Of a DNA stretch of 64,000 nt, positions 36,765-43,774 are shown piece after piece. The stretch spans positions 8,419,001 to 8,483,000 of the forward strand of contig NZ_CP109487.1 in the NCBI RefSeq assembly GCF_036227605.1. The letters run 5' to 3'. Both the position numbers and the translations under genes were made by a program. The notes under the pieces were generated by a model, which saw only the letters and a list, made by a program, of their open reading frames with translations, did no database searches and was not told the DNA's origin. The first letter of the stretch is position 1; every line of letters starts with the position of its first letter. The stretch comes from Streptomyces sp. NBC_01439. GTDB lineage: Bacteria > Actinomycetota > Actinomycetes > Streptomycetales > Streptomycetaceae.

Positions 36765-37172
36765 GTGTCCGCCGAACTCTCCGACGACCTGAAGAAGCTC
36801 ATCGACGACAGCCCGGTCTTCGCCACCGTGGCCACGATCCAGCCGGACGGCAGCCCGCAGCTGTCGGTCACCTGGCTCACCCGGGACGGCGACGACCTGC
36901 TCGTCTCCACGACGGTCGGCCGCCGCAAGGAGAAGAACCTGCGCGCGGACCCGCGGGTCACGGTCATGATCAACCCGGCGGACGCGCCCTACACCTACGC
37001 CGAGGTCCGCGGCACCGCCGAACTGACCACCGAGGGCGGGCAGGAGCTGATCAACGAGCTGTCGCGCAAGTACACGGGCCAGGACTACGCGGACTTCAAC
37101 CCGGCGTCGAAGGACGACGCCGAACGCGTCGTCGTCCGTGTCAGCCCGCGCAAGGTGGTCGGCTCGATCTGA
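36765..37172 (+). CDS. PPOX-class F420/FMN-dependent oxidoreductase
   Basis: 135 residues from GTG 36765 (GGGAAGG upstream). Split-barrel pattern: F-A-T-V-A-T-I-Q-P-D-G-S-P-Q-L-S-V-T-W, R-R-K-E-K-N-L-R-A-D-P-R-V-T-V-M-I, Y-A-E-V-R-G-T-A-E-L, with the final V-R-V-S-P-R-K-V. Typical of small actinobacterial flavin/deazaflavin oxidoreductases with enzyme-specific substrates. It converges with the deazaflavin oxidoreductase at 37220-37669. The preceding 240 bp contain only the repeat and no other recognisable element. Confidence 0.88.
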   Translation: MSAELSDDLKKLIDDSPVFATVATIQPDGSPQLSVTWLTRDGDDLLVSTTVGRRKEKNLRADPRVTVMINPADAPYTYAEVRGTAELTTEGGQELINELSRKYTGQDYADFNPASKDDAERVVVRVSPRKVVGSI

Positions 37173-37185
37173 CGAAGGCCGGACC

Positions 37186-37214
37186 GGCCGGCGGGAGGCG
37201 GGCTCCCGCCGGCC
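37186..37214. terminator. bidirectional hairpin terminator
   Basis: Perfect 12-bp inverted repeat (37186-37197 with 37203-37214) around a 5-nt loop between two convergent genes. Confidence 0.75.
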
Positions 37215-37219
37215 CGTCG

Positions 37220-37669
37220 TCATCCGGTGGGTTCGATGACGACGATCGGGATCTCGCGATCCGTCTTGGCCTGGTACTCGTCGTACGCGGGCCAGTGCCC
37301 GACCATCACCGGCCAGTACGCGGCGCGTTCCTCGGAGGTGGCGGTGCGGGCCGTGCCCTGCATGGTCTTCGGGCCGACCTGGATGCGGACCGCGGGGTGC
37401 TCGGAGAGGTTCCGGTACCACAGCGGGTGCGCGGGGTCGCCGCCCTTGGAGGCGACGACCAGGTAGGCGCCTTCGGCCTCGCCGTAGATGAGCGGGGTCC
37501 GCACGGGCTTGCCGGACACCCGGCCCAGGGTGGTGAGCAGCAGGGTCTGGGTGCCGTTCCAGTACTGGCCTTCGGAGCCGCCCGAGCCCACGTACAGCTT
37601 GACGTGGTCCAGCTGCCAGGATCCCTCCCTGGGGTCGGTCGGGTGGTCCCAGTCGATGTCGGTCGTCAT
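37220..37669 (-). CDS. F420-dependent (Ddn-like) nitroreductase-family oxidoreductase
   Basis: 149 residues. Signature L-T-T-L-G-R-V-S-G-K-P-V-R-T-P-L-I-Y, V-A-S-K-G-G-D-P-A-H-P-L-W-Y-R-N-L, and P-V-M-V-G-H-W-P-A-Y-D-E-Y-Q-A-K-T. This places it in the deazaflavin-dependent nitroreductase (DDN) family, which reduces quinones or nitro compounds with F420H2. About 150 residues is the normal family size. Confidence 0.9.
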   Translation of the reverse strand: MTTDIDWDHPTDPREGSWQLDHVKLYVGSGGSEGQYWNGTQTLLLTTLGRVSGKPVRTPLIYGEAEGAYLVVASKGGDPAHPLWYRNLSEHPAVRIQVGPKTMQGTARTATSEERAAYWPVMVGHWPAYDEYQAKTDREIPIVVIEPTG

Positions 37670-37672
37670 GTG

Positions 37673-38130
37673 ACTCCGCCTGCCTCTGCGTCGGAACGGT
37701 CAGCGAACCTCACCAACGAGCGGCAACGCCCGCAGGCACGGTGTCCATTCCGTGGGCCAGCGCGAATCCCTCGAACAGCGCCATCCCGGCCCGGTGTGCG
37801 ACCCGGTTCGGGGGCCGGGGGCGGCGAGGAGACGGCCGAGGACCGCGCCGTCACCGTGGTGGGCACCTGCGCAGTGGGGGAGGGGCAGGTGCCCACGGGG
37901 GGCGGCCGCGGGCCGCTCGCCGGTTCGGCCGCCGCTCTCCAGCGTAGGACGTTCCGGGCCGGGAGGGGATGGCGAGCTCGGCACCGGGGCCTGATCGGGA
38001 ACTTCCCGTGGTGGTTGACCGTTCATCCATGTGTGGGTCCGGGCAGGGGCTGATGCCCCCGCCCGGTACGCCCCGGTCGGCCTCCCCCCGTTATGTTTTT
38101 CGCGGTCCTGCAATGGGGCCGCTGGCCTCC
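37673..38130. other. gene-poor stretch upstream of the IS110 element
   Basis: No gene is convincing. On the minus strand a short frame ending near 37709 reads V-A-H-R-A-G-M-A-L-F-E-G-F-A-L-A-H-G-M-D-T with protein-like composition but no start codon or known family; it may be the tail of a lost gene disrupted by the insertion. Confidence 0.35.
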
Positions 38131-38134
38131 GGGC

Positions 38135-38345
38135 CCGGTATGACTGTGTCCCCTCTGTCGGACGAATGACCTGGGGGGTGGTGTCGCCGGGCCCGTGGGG
38201 TGCCGTCACAGACGCTGATGAGAGACCCGGCCACCGCCCGGTCCGGCGCAATGCCGGGCAGCGACGTGGGCGGCAGGTCTGCATAACGTGGATGCGCGAG
38301 CACGGTGCCGTTGCCGAGGCCGGCCTGGTCAACGACCCTGAGAGG
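38135..38345 (+). ncRNA. putative IS110 bridge RNA
   Basis: In the IS110 group the left-end non-coding segment specifies a structured bridge RNA whose loops pair with donor and target DNA. The location and length here match that arrangement. Stable hairpins can be drawn, for example CCGGC-GCAAT-GCCGG at 38243-38257. The loop guides were not resolved, and the RNA is inferred from family knowledge. Confidence 0.5.
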
Positions 38346-38350
38346 GTGCG

Positions 38351-39565
38351 ATGTTCGACATCGAAGGCGTGGGCGTCTTCCTCGGGATGGACGTCGGCAA
38401 GACCGCCCACCACGGCCACGGGCTCACCCCGGCCGGGAAGAAGGTTTTCGACAAGCCCATGCCCAACAGCGAACCCAGGCTGCGGGCCGTCTTCGACAAA
38501 CTCAAGGCCAAGTTCGGCACCGTCCTGGTCATCGTCGACCAGCCCGCCTCGATCGGCGCTCTGCCCCTGACCGTCGCCCGGGACGCGGGCTGCGAGGTCG
38601 CCTACCTGCCCGGACTCGCCATGCGGCGGATCGCCGACCTCTACCCGGGCGAGGCGAAAACCGACGCGAAGGACGCGGCGGTCATCGCGGACGCCGCCCG
38701 GACGATGCCTCACACCCTGCGTTCGCTGGAGCTGACCGACGAGATCACCGCCGAGCTCACGGTGCTGACCGGCTTCGACCAGGACCTCGCCGCCGAGGCC
38801 ACCCGCACCAGCAACCGGATACGCGGCCTGCTCACCCAGTTCCACCCGAGCCTCGAGCGCGTGCTCGGGCCCCGGCTGGACCACCCCGCCGTCACCTGGC
38901 TCCTCGAGCGATACGGATCCCCCGCCGCCCTGCGCAAGGCCGGCCGCCGCAGACTCGTCGAGGTGATCCGGCCCAAGGCCCCGCGGATGGCCGCGCGGCT
39001 GATCGACGAGGTCTTCGACGCTCTCGACGAGCAGACCGTCGTGGTCCCGGGAACCGGCACTCTCGACATCGTGATCCCGTCCCTGGCCGCCTCCCTCTCC
39101 GCGGTCCACGACCAGCGCCGGGCCCTGGAGGCGCAGATCAGCACCCTGCTGGAGGCCCACCCTCTTCACCAGGTCCTGACCTCGATGCCCGGAGTCGGCG
39201 TCAGGACCGCCGCCGTCCTGCTGGTCACCGTCGGCGACGGCACCAGCTTCCCCACCGCTGCCCACCTCGCCTCCTACGCCGGCCTCGCCCCGACAACCAG
39301 ATCCTCGGGGACCTCGATCCACGGCGAACACGCGCCACGAGGCGGAAACCGGCAGCTCAAACGCGCCATGTTCCTCTCCGCCTTCGCCTGCATGAACGCC
39401 GACCCCGCCTCACGCGCCTACTACGACCGGCAAAGGGCCCGCGGCAAAACACACACCCAAGCCCTCCTCCGGCTCGCCCGCCAACGCATCAGCGTCCTGT
39501 TCGCCATGCTCCGGGACGGCACCTTCTACGAGTCCAGAACCCCCACCATCACCCTCGCCGCATGA
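38351..39565 (+). CDS. IS110-family transposase (DEDD RuvC-like, bridge-RNA-guided)
   Basis: 404 residues. N-terminal RuvC-like domain with acidic residues D14 (G-M-D-V-G-K), D63 (I-V-D-Q-P, where many relatives have E), D105 and D108 (T-D-A-K-D-A). A helical middle section follows, then the Tnp_20 domain with L-A-S-Y-A-G-L-A-P-T-T-R-S-S-G-T-S and R-G-G-N-R-Q-L-K-R-A (about 305-340), containing the candidate catalytic serine. Full length for the family, no frameshift. Recombination goes through a circular intermediate and leaves no target duplication. Confidence 0.93.
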   Translation: MFDIEGVGVFLGMDVGKTAHHGHGLTPAGKKVFDKPMPNSEPRLRAVFDKLKAKFGTVLVIVDQPASIGALPLTVARDAGCEVAYLPGLAMRRIADLYPGEAKTDAKDAAVIADAARTMPHTLRSLELTDEITAELTVLTGFDQDLAAEATRTSNRIRGLLTQFHPSLERVLGPRLDHPAVTWLLERYGSPAALRKAGRRRLVEVIRPKAPRMAARLIDEVFDALDEQTVVVPGTGTLDIVIPSLAASLSAVHDQRRALEAQISTLLEAHPLHQVLTSMPGVGVRTAAVLLVTVGDGTSFPTAAHLASYAGLAPTTRSSGTSIHGEHAPRGGNRQLKRAMFLSAFACMNADPASRAYYDRQRARGKTHTQALLRLARQRISVLFAMLRDGTFYESRTPTITLAA

Positions 39566-39861
39566 CCACCCCAAACGCCCGCATACCCGGCACCACGTCC
39601 TTGACGAAGGACATAGAGACACCCCCCCGGCCGTCCGGGGCCCGCCCCGATCGGCCTTCCCCCCCCCCCGGCCGGTCGGGGCCCACGTCCCCCGACCGGC
39701 GCAAGCCGGGCGGTGTCCGGAAGCCCGCGCCGACAGGCCCGGGCGGGGGCCCGCGACCTGCCGGTTCCCGGCCGGCCTGGAACCGGGCCGGGTGCCCGGC
39801 GCCGTCCGCTCCGGACGGGATCGGAGGCCGCCGCTCCGGATCGGGGCTACGTTCCGATGGC

Positions 39862-41280
39862 ATGAACCACATATCCGGTGATCGCCGCCCCGGCCCCACC
39901 CGTCGTGCCCTGCTCACCGCAGGGGCGGGCGCCGCCCTCGCGGCGGGTTGCACCCGCGGCGGCGCCCCGGGCGCTCCGGCGGCAGCGTCCAGCGGCTCGG
40001 CCCCGCCCACCGCAGCCGCGACCACAGCGGCCGCGGGCGGCCTCACCCCGGGCGCGATGACGCTCTTCAAGGACCCGGCGTACAACTTCAACGGACTCCT
40101 CGCGCTCGGTGGCTCGGGCGCCGGCGCAGCCGAAGTCGGCGAGGTCCTCACGGCCGTGAACACGATTAACGACGCCGGGCTGACCGCGCAGACGTACGTG
40201 CAGACCTTCCGCGCACTCGGCGACCAGCTCCTGGAGGCACCCCCGGGTGCCCCGGCCGACGGCCAGACCAAGCGGTTCCGGGCGCTGCGCGCCGCCCAGT
40301 ACTACGGGCAGGCGCTGTTCTTCGTCCTCGGCTCGGACGACCCAGCCAGCGAGGAGGCGCTGTACAAGGCGGGGCGCGGGGCCTGGGACACCTTCTGCGG
40401 CCTGTGCGAGCCCGCCCCGGTGAAGGCGAACGTGCCCTACGGCGCCACGCCGCTGCCGGTGTGGTTCTTCCGCCCCGACACCTCCGGCACCCCGCGCCCG
40501 ACGGTGATCCTGACCAACGGCAGCGACGGCCAGAACGTGGACATGTGGACCTACGGGGTCCCCGCCGCGCTCGACCGGGGCTGGAACGCGCTCGTCTACG
40601 ACGGGCCGGGCCAGGGGCAGCTGCTCTTCGTGGACCAGGTCGTCTTCACGCCCACCTGGGAGAAGGTCGTCACGCCCCTCGTCGACTGGCTGACCGCCCG
40701 CTCCGACGTGGACCCGGACAAGATCGCCCTCACGGGTCTGAGCATGGCGGGGGACCTCGCCCCGAGGGCGGCGGCCTTCGAGACCCGGATCGCCGCACTG
40801 GTGGCCATGCCGGGCTGCGTGGAGCCGTGGCTGGGCTTCCCGCCGGAGATCCGGAAGATCCTCACTCCGGACAAGCAGGAGACGAACGACATCTGGAACA
40901 AGGAGGTGGTCCCCGAACTGCCTCCGGACGCGGCCGACGTGATGAAGAAGCGCTTCGAGCCGTTCTCCATCCCCGCGATGCTCGAAGCCCGCAGGGGAAA
41001 GCTGTTCACCGACTTCTACACCCCCGCCACCCGGATCCAGGCGCTGTCGATCACCGATGTCGTCGGCCGCATCAAGGCCCCCACCCTGGTGCTGGACTAC
41101 GAGGGCGAGCAGTTCTACCCCGGCCAGCCGCGCCGCATGTACGACGCCCTCACCTCGCCGAAGGACTACCTGAAACTGACGGCGGCCCAGGGCGCCCAGC
41201 TGCACTGTTCCCCCATGGCCCCGCAGCTGCACTGCGAGGTCGTCTTCGACTGGCTCCAGAAGACGCTCCTGAACCGCTGA
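39862..41280 (+). CDS. Tat-exported lipoprotein of the alpha/beta-hydrolase superfamily
   Basis: 472 residues from ATG 39862. The signal peptide has T-R-R-A-L-L-T-A-G (twin arginine) and a lipobox A-A-G-C near residue 32. An A/P/S/T-rich tether follows, then a helical cap (about 60-180) and an alpha/beta-hydrolase core: T-N-G-S-D-G-Q (oxyanion region), Y-D-G-P-G-Q-G, and the elbow G-L-S-M-A-G. The second Gly of the usual G-x-S-x-G is Ala here. The acid is probably in V-L-D-Y-E-G-E and the His in L-H-C-E near the end. Possibly an extracellular esterase or acyl-peptidase; substrate unknown. Confidence 0.8.
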   Translation: MNHISGDRRPGPTRRALLTAGAGAALAAGCTRGGAPGAPAAASSGSAPPTAAATTAAAGGLTPGAMTLFKDPAYNFNGLLALGGSGAGAAEVGEVLTAVNTINDAGLTAQTYVQTFRALGDQLLEAPPGAPADGQTKRFRALRAAQYYGQALFFVLGSDDPASEEALYKAGRGAWDTFCGLCEPAPVKANVPYGATPLPVWFFRPDTSGTPRPTVILTNGSDGQNVDMWTYGVPAALDRGWNALVYDGPGQGQLLFVDQVVFTPTWEKVVTPLVDWLTARSDVDPDKIALTGLSMAGDLAPRAAAFETRIAALVAMPGCVEPWLGFPPEIRKILTPDKQETNDIWNKEVVPELPPDAADVMKKRFEPFSIPAMLEARRGKLFTDFYTPATRIQALSITDVVGRIKAPTLVLDYEGEQFYPGQPRRMYDALTSPKDYLKLTAAQGAQLHCSPMAPQLHCEVVFDWLQKTLLNR

Positions 41281-41324
41281 CGGCCGGCCCGCACTCCGGG
41301 CCGGCCGTGAGTGCGGGCCGGCCG
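41281..41324. terminator. strong bidirectional hairpin terminator
   Basis: A perfect 16-bp inverted repeat (41281-41296 with 41309-41324) around a 12-nt GC-rich loop, placed immediately after the hydrolase stop and before the convergent eis-like gene. Confidence 0.85.
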
Positions 41325-41360
41325 GGACGGCGGAGCCGGCACCCGACGCGCACCATCTCG

Positions 41361-42665
41361 TCAGAAGCCGAAGGAGTTGTGCGGTTCCGGGTCGGTCCAG
41401 AACATCCGGGCCAGCTGCCCGATCGCACCGTCGGTGTGCGCAGTGATGTGGCCCGCATACGCCAGGTGGTGCGCCGACATGCCCCCGAAGTAAAGCGAGC
41501 TGAGCGCTGCGAGGGTGATGGTCAGGTCCGCCGCCTCGTCGGTGGGAACGCACGTCGCCACGGGGCCGTCCGCTTTCAGGTGCCACGTTCCGTTGTTCGC
41601 CCGGCACATCCGGTCGTCGCCGATCGTGAACCTCAGCTCGCCGGGCGTCGGGTACGAGCGTTGCGTCAGGGCGCGGGGGACGTCGAGGAGGCGCGCCCAG
41701 AGGTTTTCGCTCTGGCGGGTGATGCGCATCGCCCGCGGGTTCCTGAGCATCCACCGCAGGGGTTCGTCGCGCGGACGGGCGGCCGCCACGACGGTCTTGG
41801 TGAGGTCGAAGTCGATCAGTAGTCCCCACAGGGCACGGTAGGCCACCGGGTTCGTCGCCTCCAGGGCTTCCACCACGAGGCTTCCGGCGTGGTCCGTGGT
41901 CCGTGACCACGGCAGTCGGAAGTTGGCGATGCCGTCCACCTCGCCGTGCTGGTCGCGGTGGGTGAGGTAGCGCAGTGGCCCGTTCGTGCCGTCCGCTTCG
42001 TCGGACAGCCCGTCCCACTGTCCGGGGAGAGGCCCGAGTTCTCCGACGCGGTGGGCCCGCACCTGCGCGTGCACCCGGGGCCAGGCCTCCTTCGCCCGTG
42101 CGGCTTCGACCAGCTCCAGCGATCCGGGATCTGGCTCCGCCGGAAGGAGGGCGGCTTCGTGACGGGCCAGCTCCCACCGGGTGCGGTAGGTCGCGGGCGA
42201 GAAGCCGAACCGCCCGTAGATGCCGCCCTCGCTCGCGCTGAGCATCGCGAGCGGCTCGCCCCGCTCCAGGGCCGCGTCGAACATGGCCTGCATCATCTGC
42301 CGCAGGTACCCGCGCCGGCGGTGCGTTGCGATCACCCCGGTGGAAGTGACGCCGGCCATGCGTGTCCTTCCGCCACCGGGAACCGTCACCTCGAAGGAGA
42401 TGGCGCCGGACGCGCCGACGCACCGGCCGTCGACGAACGTCGCGATCGGGTGGAAGGACCCGTCCTCGATGTCGGCCGCGGCGTACTTCTCGAGCTGGTC
42501 CGCGCTCGCAGGCGCGTTCTGCGGGGGCCAGGGCTCCGGGCCGCCGTGCCACGCGGCATCCGCGGGTTCCCAGCTCGGCAATCCGTTCGTGAACGGTAGT
42601 GCCCGGTAGTACGGCGTCATCTCATCGTGTCGCGGCGGGCGGATCTCGGTCACCATGCCCGACAT
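41361..42665 (-). CDS. eis: Eis-like GNAT N-acetyltransferase
   Basis: 434 residues if started at ATG 42665; GTG 42677 and ATG 42656 are alternatives. GNAT core: G-V-T-S-T-G-V-I-A-T-H-R-R-R-G-Y-L-R-Q-M-M, the acetyl-CoA loop R/Q-x-x-G-x-G/A variant. A second GNAT-like half and a C-terminal SCP2-like domain end in N-S-F-G-F, the free Phe carboxylate that serves as catalytic base in Eis. Eis proteins acetylate lysine side chains or aminoglycosides at several positions; the family is widespread in streptomycetes without proven resistance. Confidence 0.88.
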   Translation of the reverse strand: MSGMVTEIRPPRHDEMTPYYRALPFTNGLPSWEPADAAWHGGPEPWPPQNAPASADQLEKYAAADIEDGSFHPIATFVDGRCVGASGAISFEVTVPGGGRTRMAGVTSTGVIATHRRRGYLRQMMQAMFDAALERGEPLAMLSASEGGIYGRFGFSPATYRTRWELARHEAALLPAEPDPGSLELVEAARAKEAWPRVHAQVRAHRVGELGPLPGQWDGLSDEADGTNGPLRYLTHRDQHGEVDGIANFRLPWSRTTDHAGSLVVEALEATNPVAYRALWGLLIDFDLTKTVVAAARPRDEPLRWMLRNPRAMRITRQSENLWARLLDVPRALTQRSYPTPGELRFTIGDDRMCRANNGTWHLKADGPVATCVPTDEAADLTITLAALSSLYFGGMSAHHLAYAGHITAHTDGAIGQLARMFWTDPEPHNSFGF

Positions 42666-42838
42666 TGCATCCGTCACCTTCTCGATCTTGCAACGGAATA
42701 TCCGCTCCGGGCTCGCGCGTCCGTTCGAATGCCTCCCGAGGGCCCGTTCCGCGGCCGGGGCCGTCCCGACCCCGCATGATGGGGGCGTCGCCGCTCGGCG
42801 GCCTCGACGACGGTCCTTCGATGTGGAGCAGGGGTGCC

Positions 42839-43363
42839 ATGGCGACCATTGCGGTGACCGGCCACGCGAACCTCACCGGGGCGAGCCTCCCCCTGATCGC
42901 AGGGGCGCTGGCCCCGCTGCTCGCCCGCTACCCGGCCGCGGAGCTCACCGGAATCTCGTGCCTGGCCGCCGGCGCGGACACGGTCTTCGCGGACGCCGTC
43001 CTCGCGCGGGGCGGGCGGCTGGTGGCGGTGCTCCCCTCGGCCGACTACCGCGCACGCGTGCCGGACGGACCGCAGGCCGCCGCATTCGACCGCCTCCTGC
43101 GAGCAGCCGCCGAGGTCAAGGTCATGCCGTACCGAAGGGCGGGTGCTGTTGCCTACGCCGCCGCCAACCGACTGCTGCTCGGCCGGGCCGAGCTCCTGGT
43201 CGCGGTCTGGGACGGCGCTCCGGGCGGCCGGCAGGGCGGGACGGGCGACGCCGTGGCGATGGCCCGCGCACAGGGGACGCCGGTGGAGGTCGTCTGGCCG
43301 GCCGGTGCCGCTCGGCGGCCCCTGATCCGTCCCGATCGACGAGGCGCCCCGCTGCGGCCGTGA
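42839..43363 (+). CDS. Rossmann-fold protein of SLOG/DprA-like type
   Basis: 174 residues from ATG 42839. It starts I-A-V-T-G-H-A-N-L-T, continues G-I-S-C-L-A-A-G-A-D-T-V-F-A-D-A-V-L, and has A-A-N-R-L-L-L-G-R-A-E-L-L-V-A-V-W-D-G near residue 125. This strand-turn pattern (V-T-G-H, G-x-A-x-G-A-D, V-A-V-W-D-G) is that of DprA/SLOG-fold nucleotide- or NAD-derivative-binding proteins. No partner effector gene is adjacent. The first 35 residues of a longer frame (from 42821) are possible. Confidence 0.65.
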   Translation: MATIAVTGHANLTGASLPLIAGALAPLLARYPAAELTGISCLAAGADTVFADAVLARGGRLVAVLPSADYRARVPDGPQAAAFDRLLRAAAEVKVMPYRRAGAVAYAAANRLLLGRAELLVAVWDGAPGGRQGGTGDAVAMARAQGTPVEVVWPAGAARRPLIRPDRRGAPLRP

Positions 43364-43377
43364 CCTAGGATCCGGCC

Positions 43378-43752
43378 ATGATCGCCGAACTGCAATGCGT
43401 GGTCCTCGACTGTCCCGAGCCGCAGTCGCTCGCCGAGTTCTACCGGTCCCTGCTGGGCGGGAACGTCAACCAGCCGGACCGTCGCTGGGCGCTCGACGAG
43501 AGCTGGGCGACGCTCCACACTCCCTCGGGCCCGGTCCTCGCCTTCCAGCAGGCCCTGGACCATGTGCCGCCGCGCTGGCCCGACCCCACCCGCCCCCAGC
43601 AGTTCCACCTGGACCTCGGCGTCCCGGACCTGGACCGGGCACAGGAGGAGGTGCTGGCGGCCGGTGGGACGCTGCTCGACGGCTCGGACGGGCGCGGCTG
43701 GCGGATCTACGCGGACCCGGCGGGGCATCCCTTCTGCCTCGTACGGGACTGA
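43378..43752 (+). CDS. VOC-superfamily protein
   Basis: 124 residues. Typical modules V-V-L-D-C-P-E-P-Q-S-L-A-E-F-Y-R-S-L-L-G-G and Q-Q-F-H-L-D-L-G-V-P-D-L-D-R-A, ending D-P-A-G-H-P-F-C-L-V. Metal-ligand-like H and E at the usual places. It lies 14 bp after the SLOG-like gene, so probably in the same operon. Substrate unknown. Confidence 0.85.
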   Translation: MIAELQCVVLDCPEPQSLAEFYRSLLGGNVNQPDRRWALDESWATLHTPSGPVLAFQQALDHVPPRWPDPTRPQQFHLDLGVPDLDRAQEEVLAAGGTLLDGSDGRGWRIYADPAGHPFCLVRD

Positions 43753-43774
43753 GCCGCGGCGGCGGTGGGCGAGG

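Larger units (their letters stand above)
38130..39620 (+). mobile_element. IS110-family insertion sequence
   Basis: Consists of a roughly 220-nt non-coding leader, the transposase gene 38351-39565 and a short right end with a hairpin GTCCTT-GACG-AAGGAC at 39597-39612. IS110 elements have no terminal inverted repeats, so the borders are estimates: left end near 38130-38150, right end near 39612-39620. The transposase is intact, so the element may be active. Confidence 0.7.
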
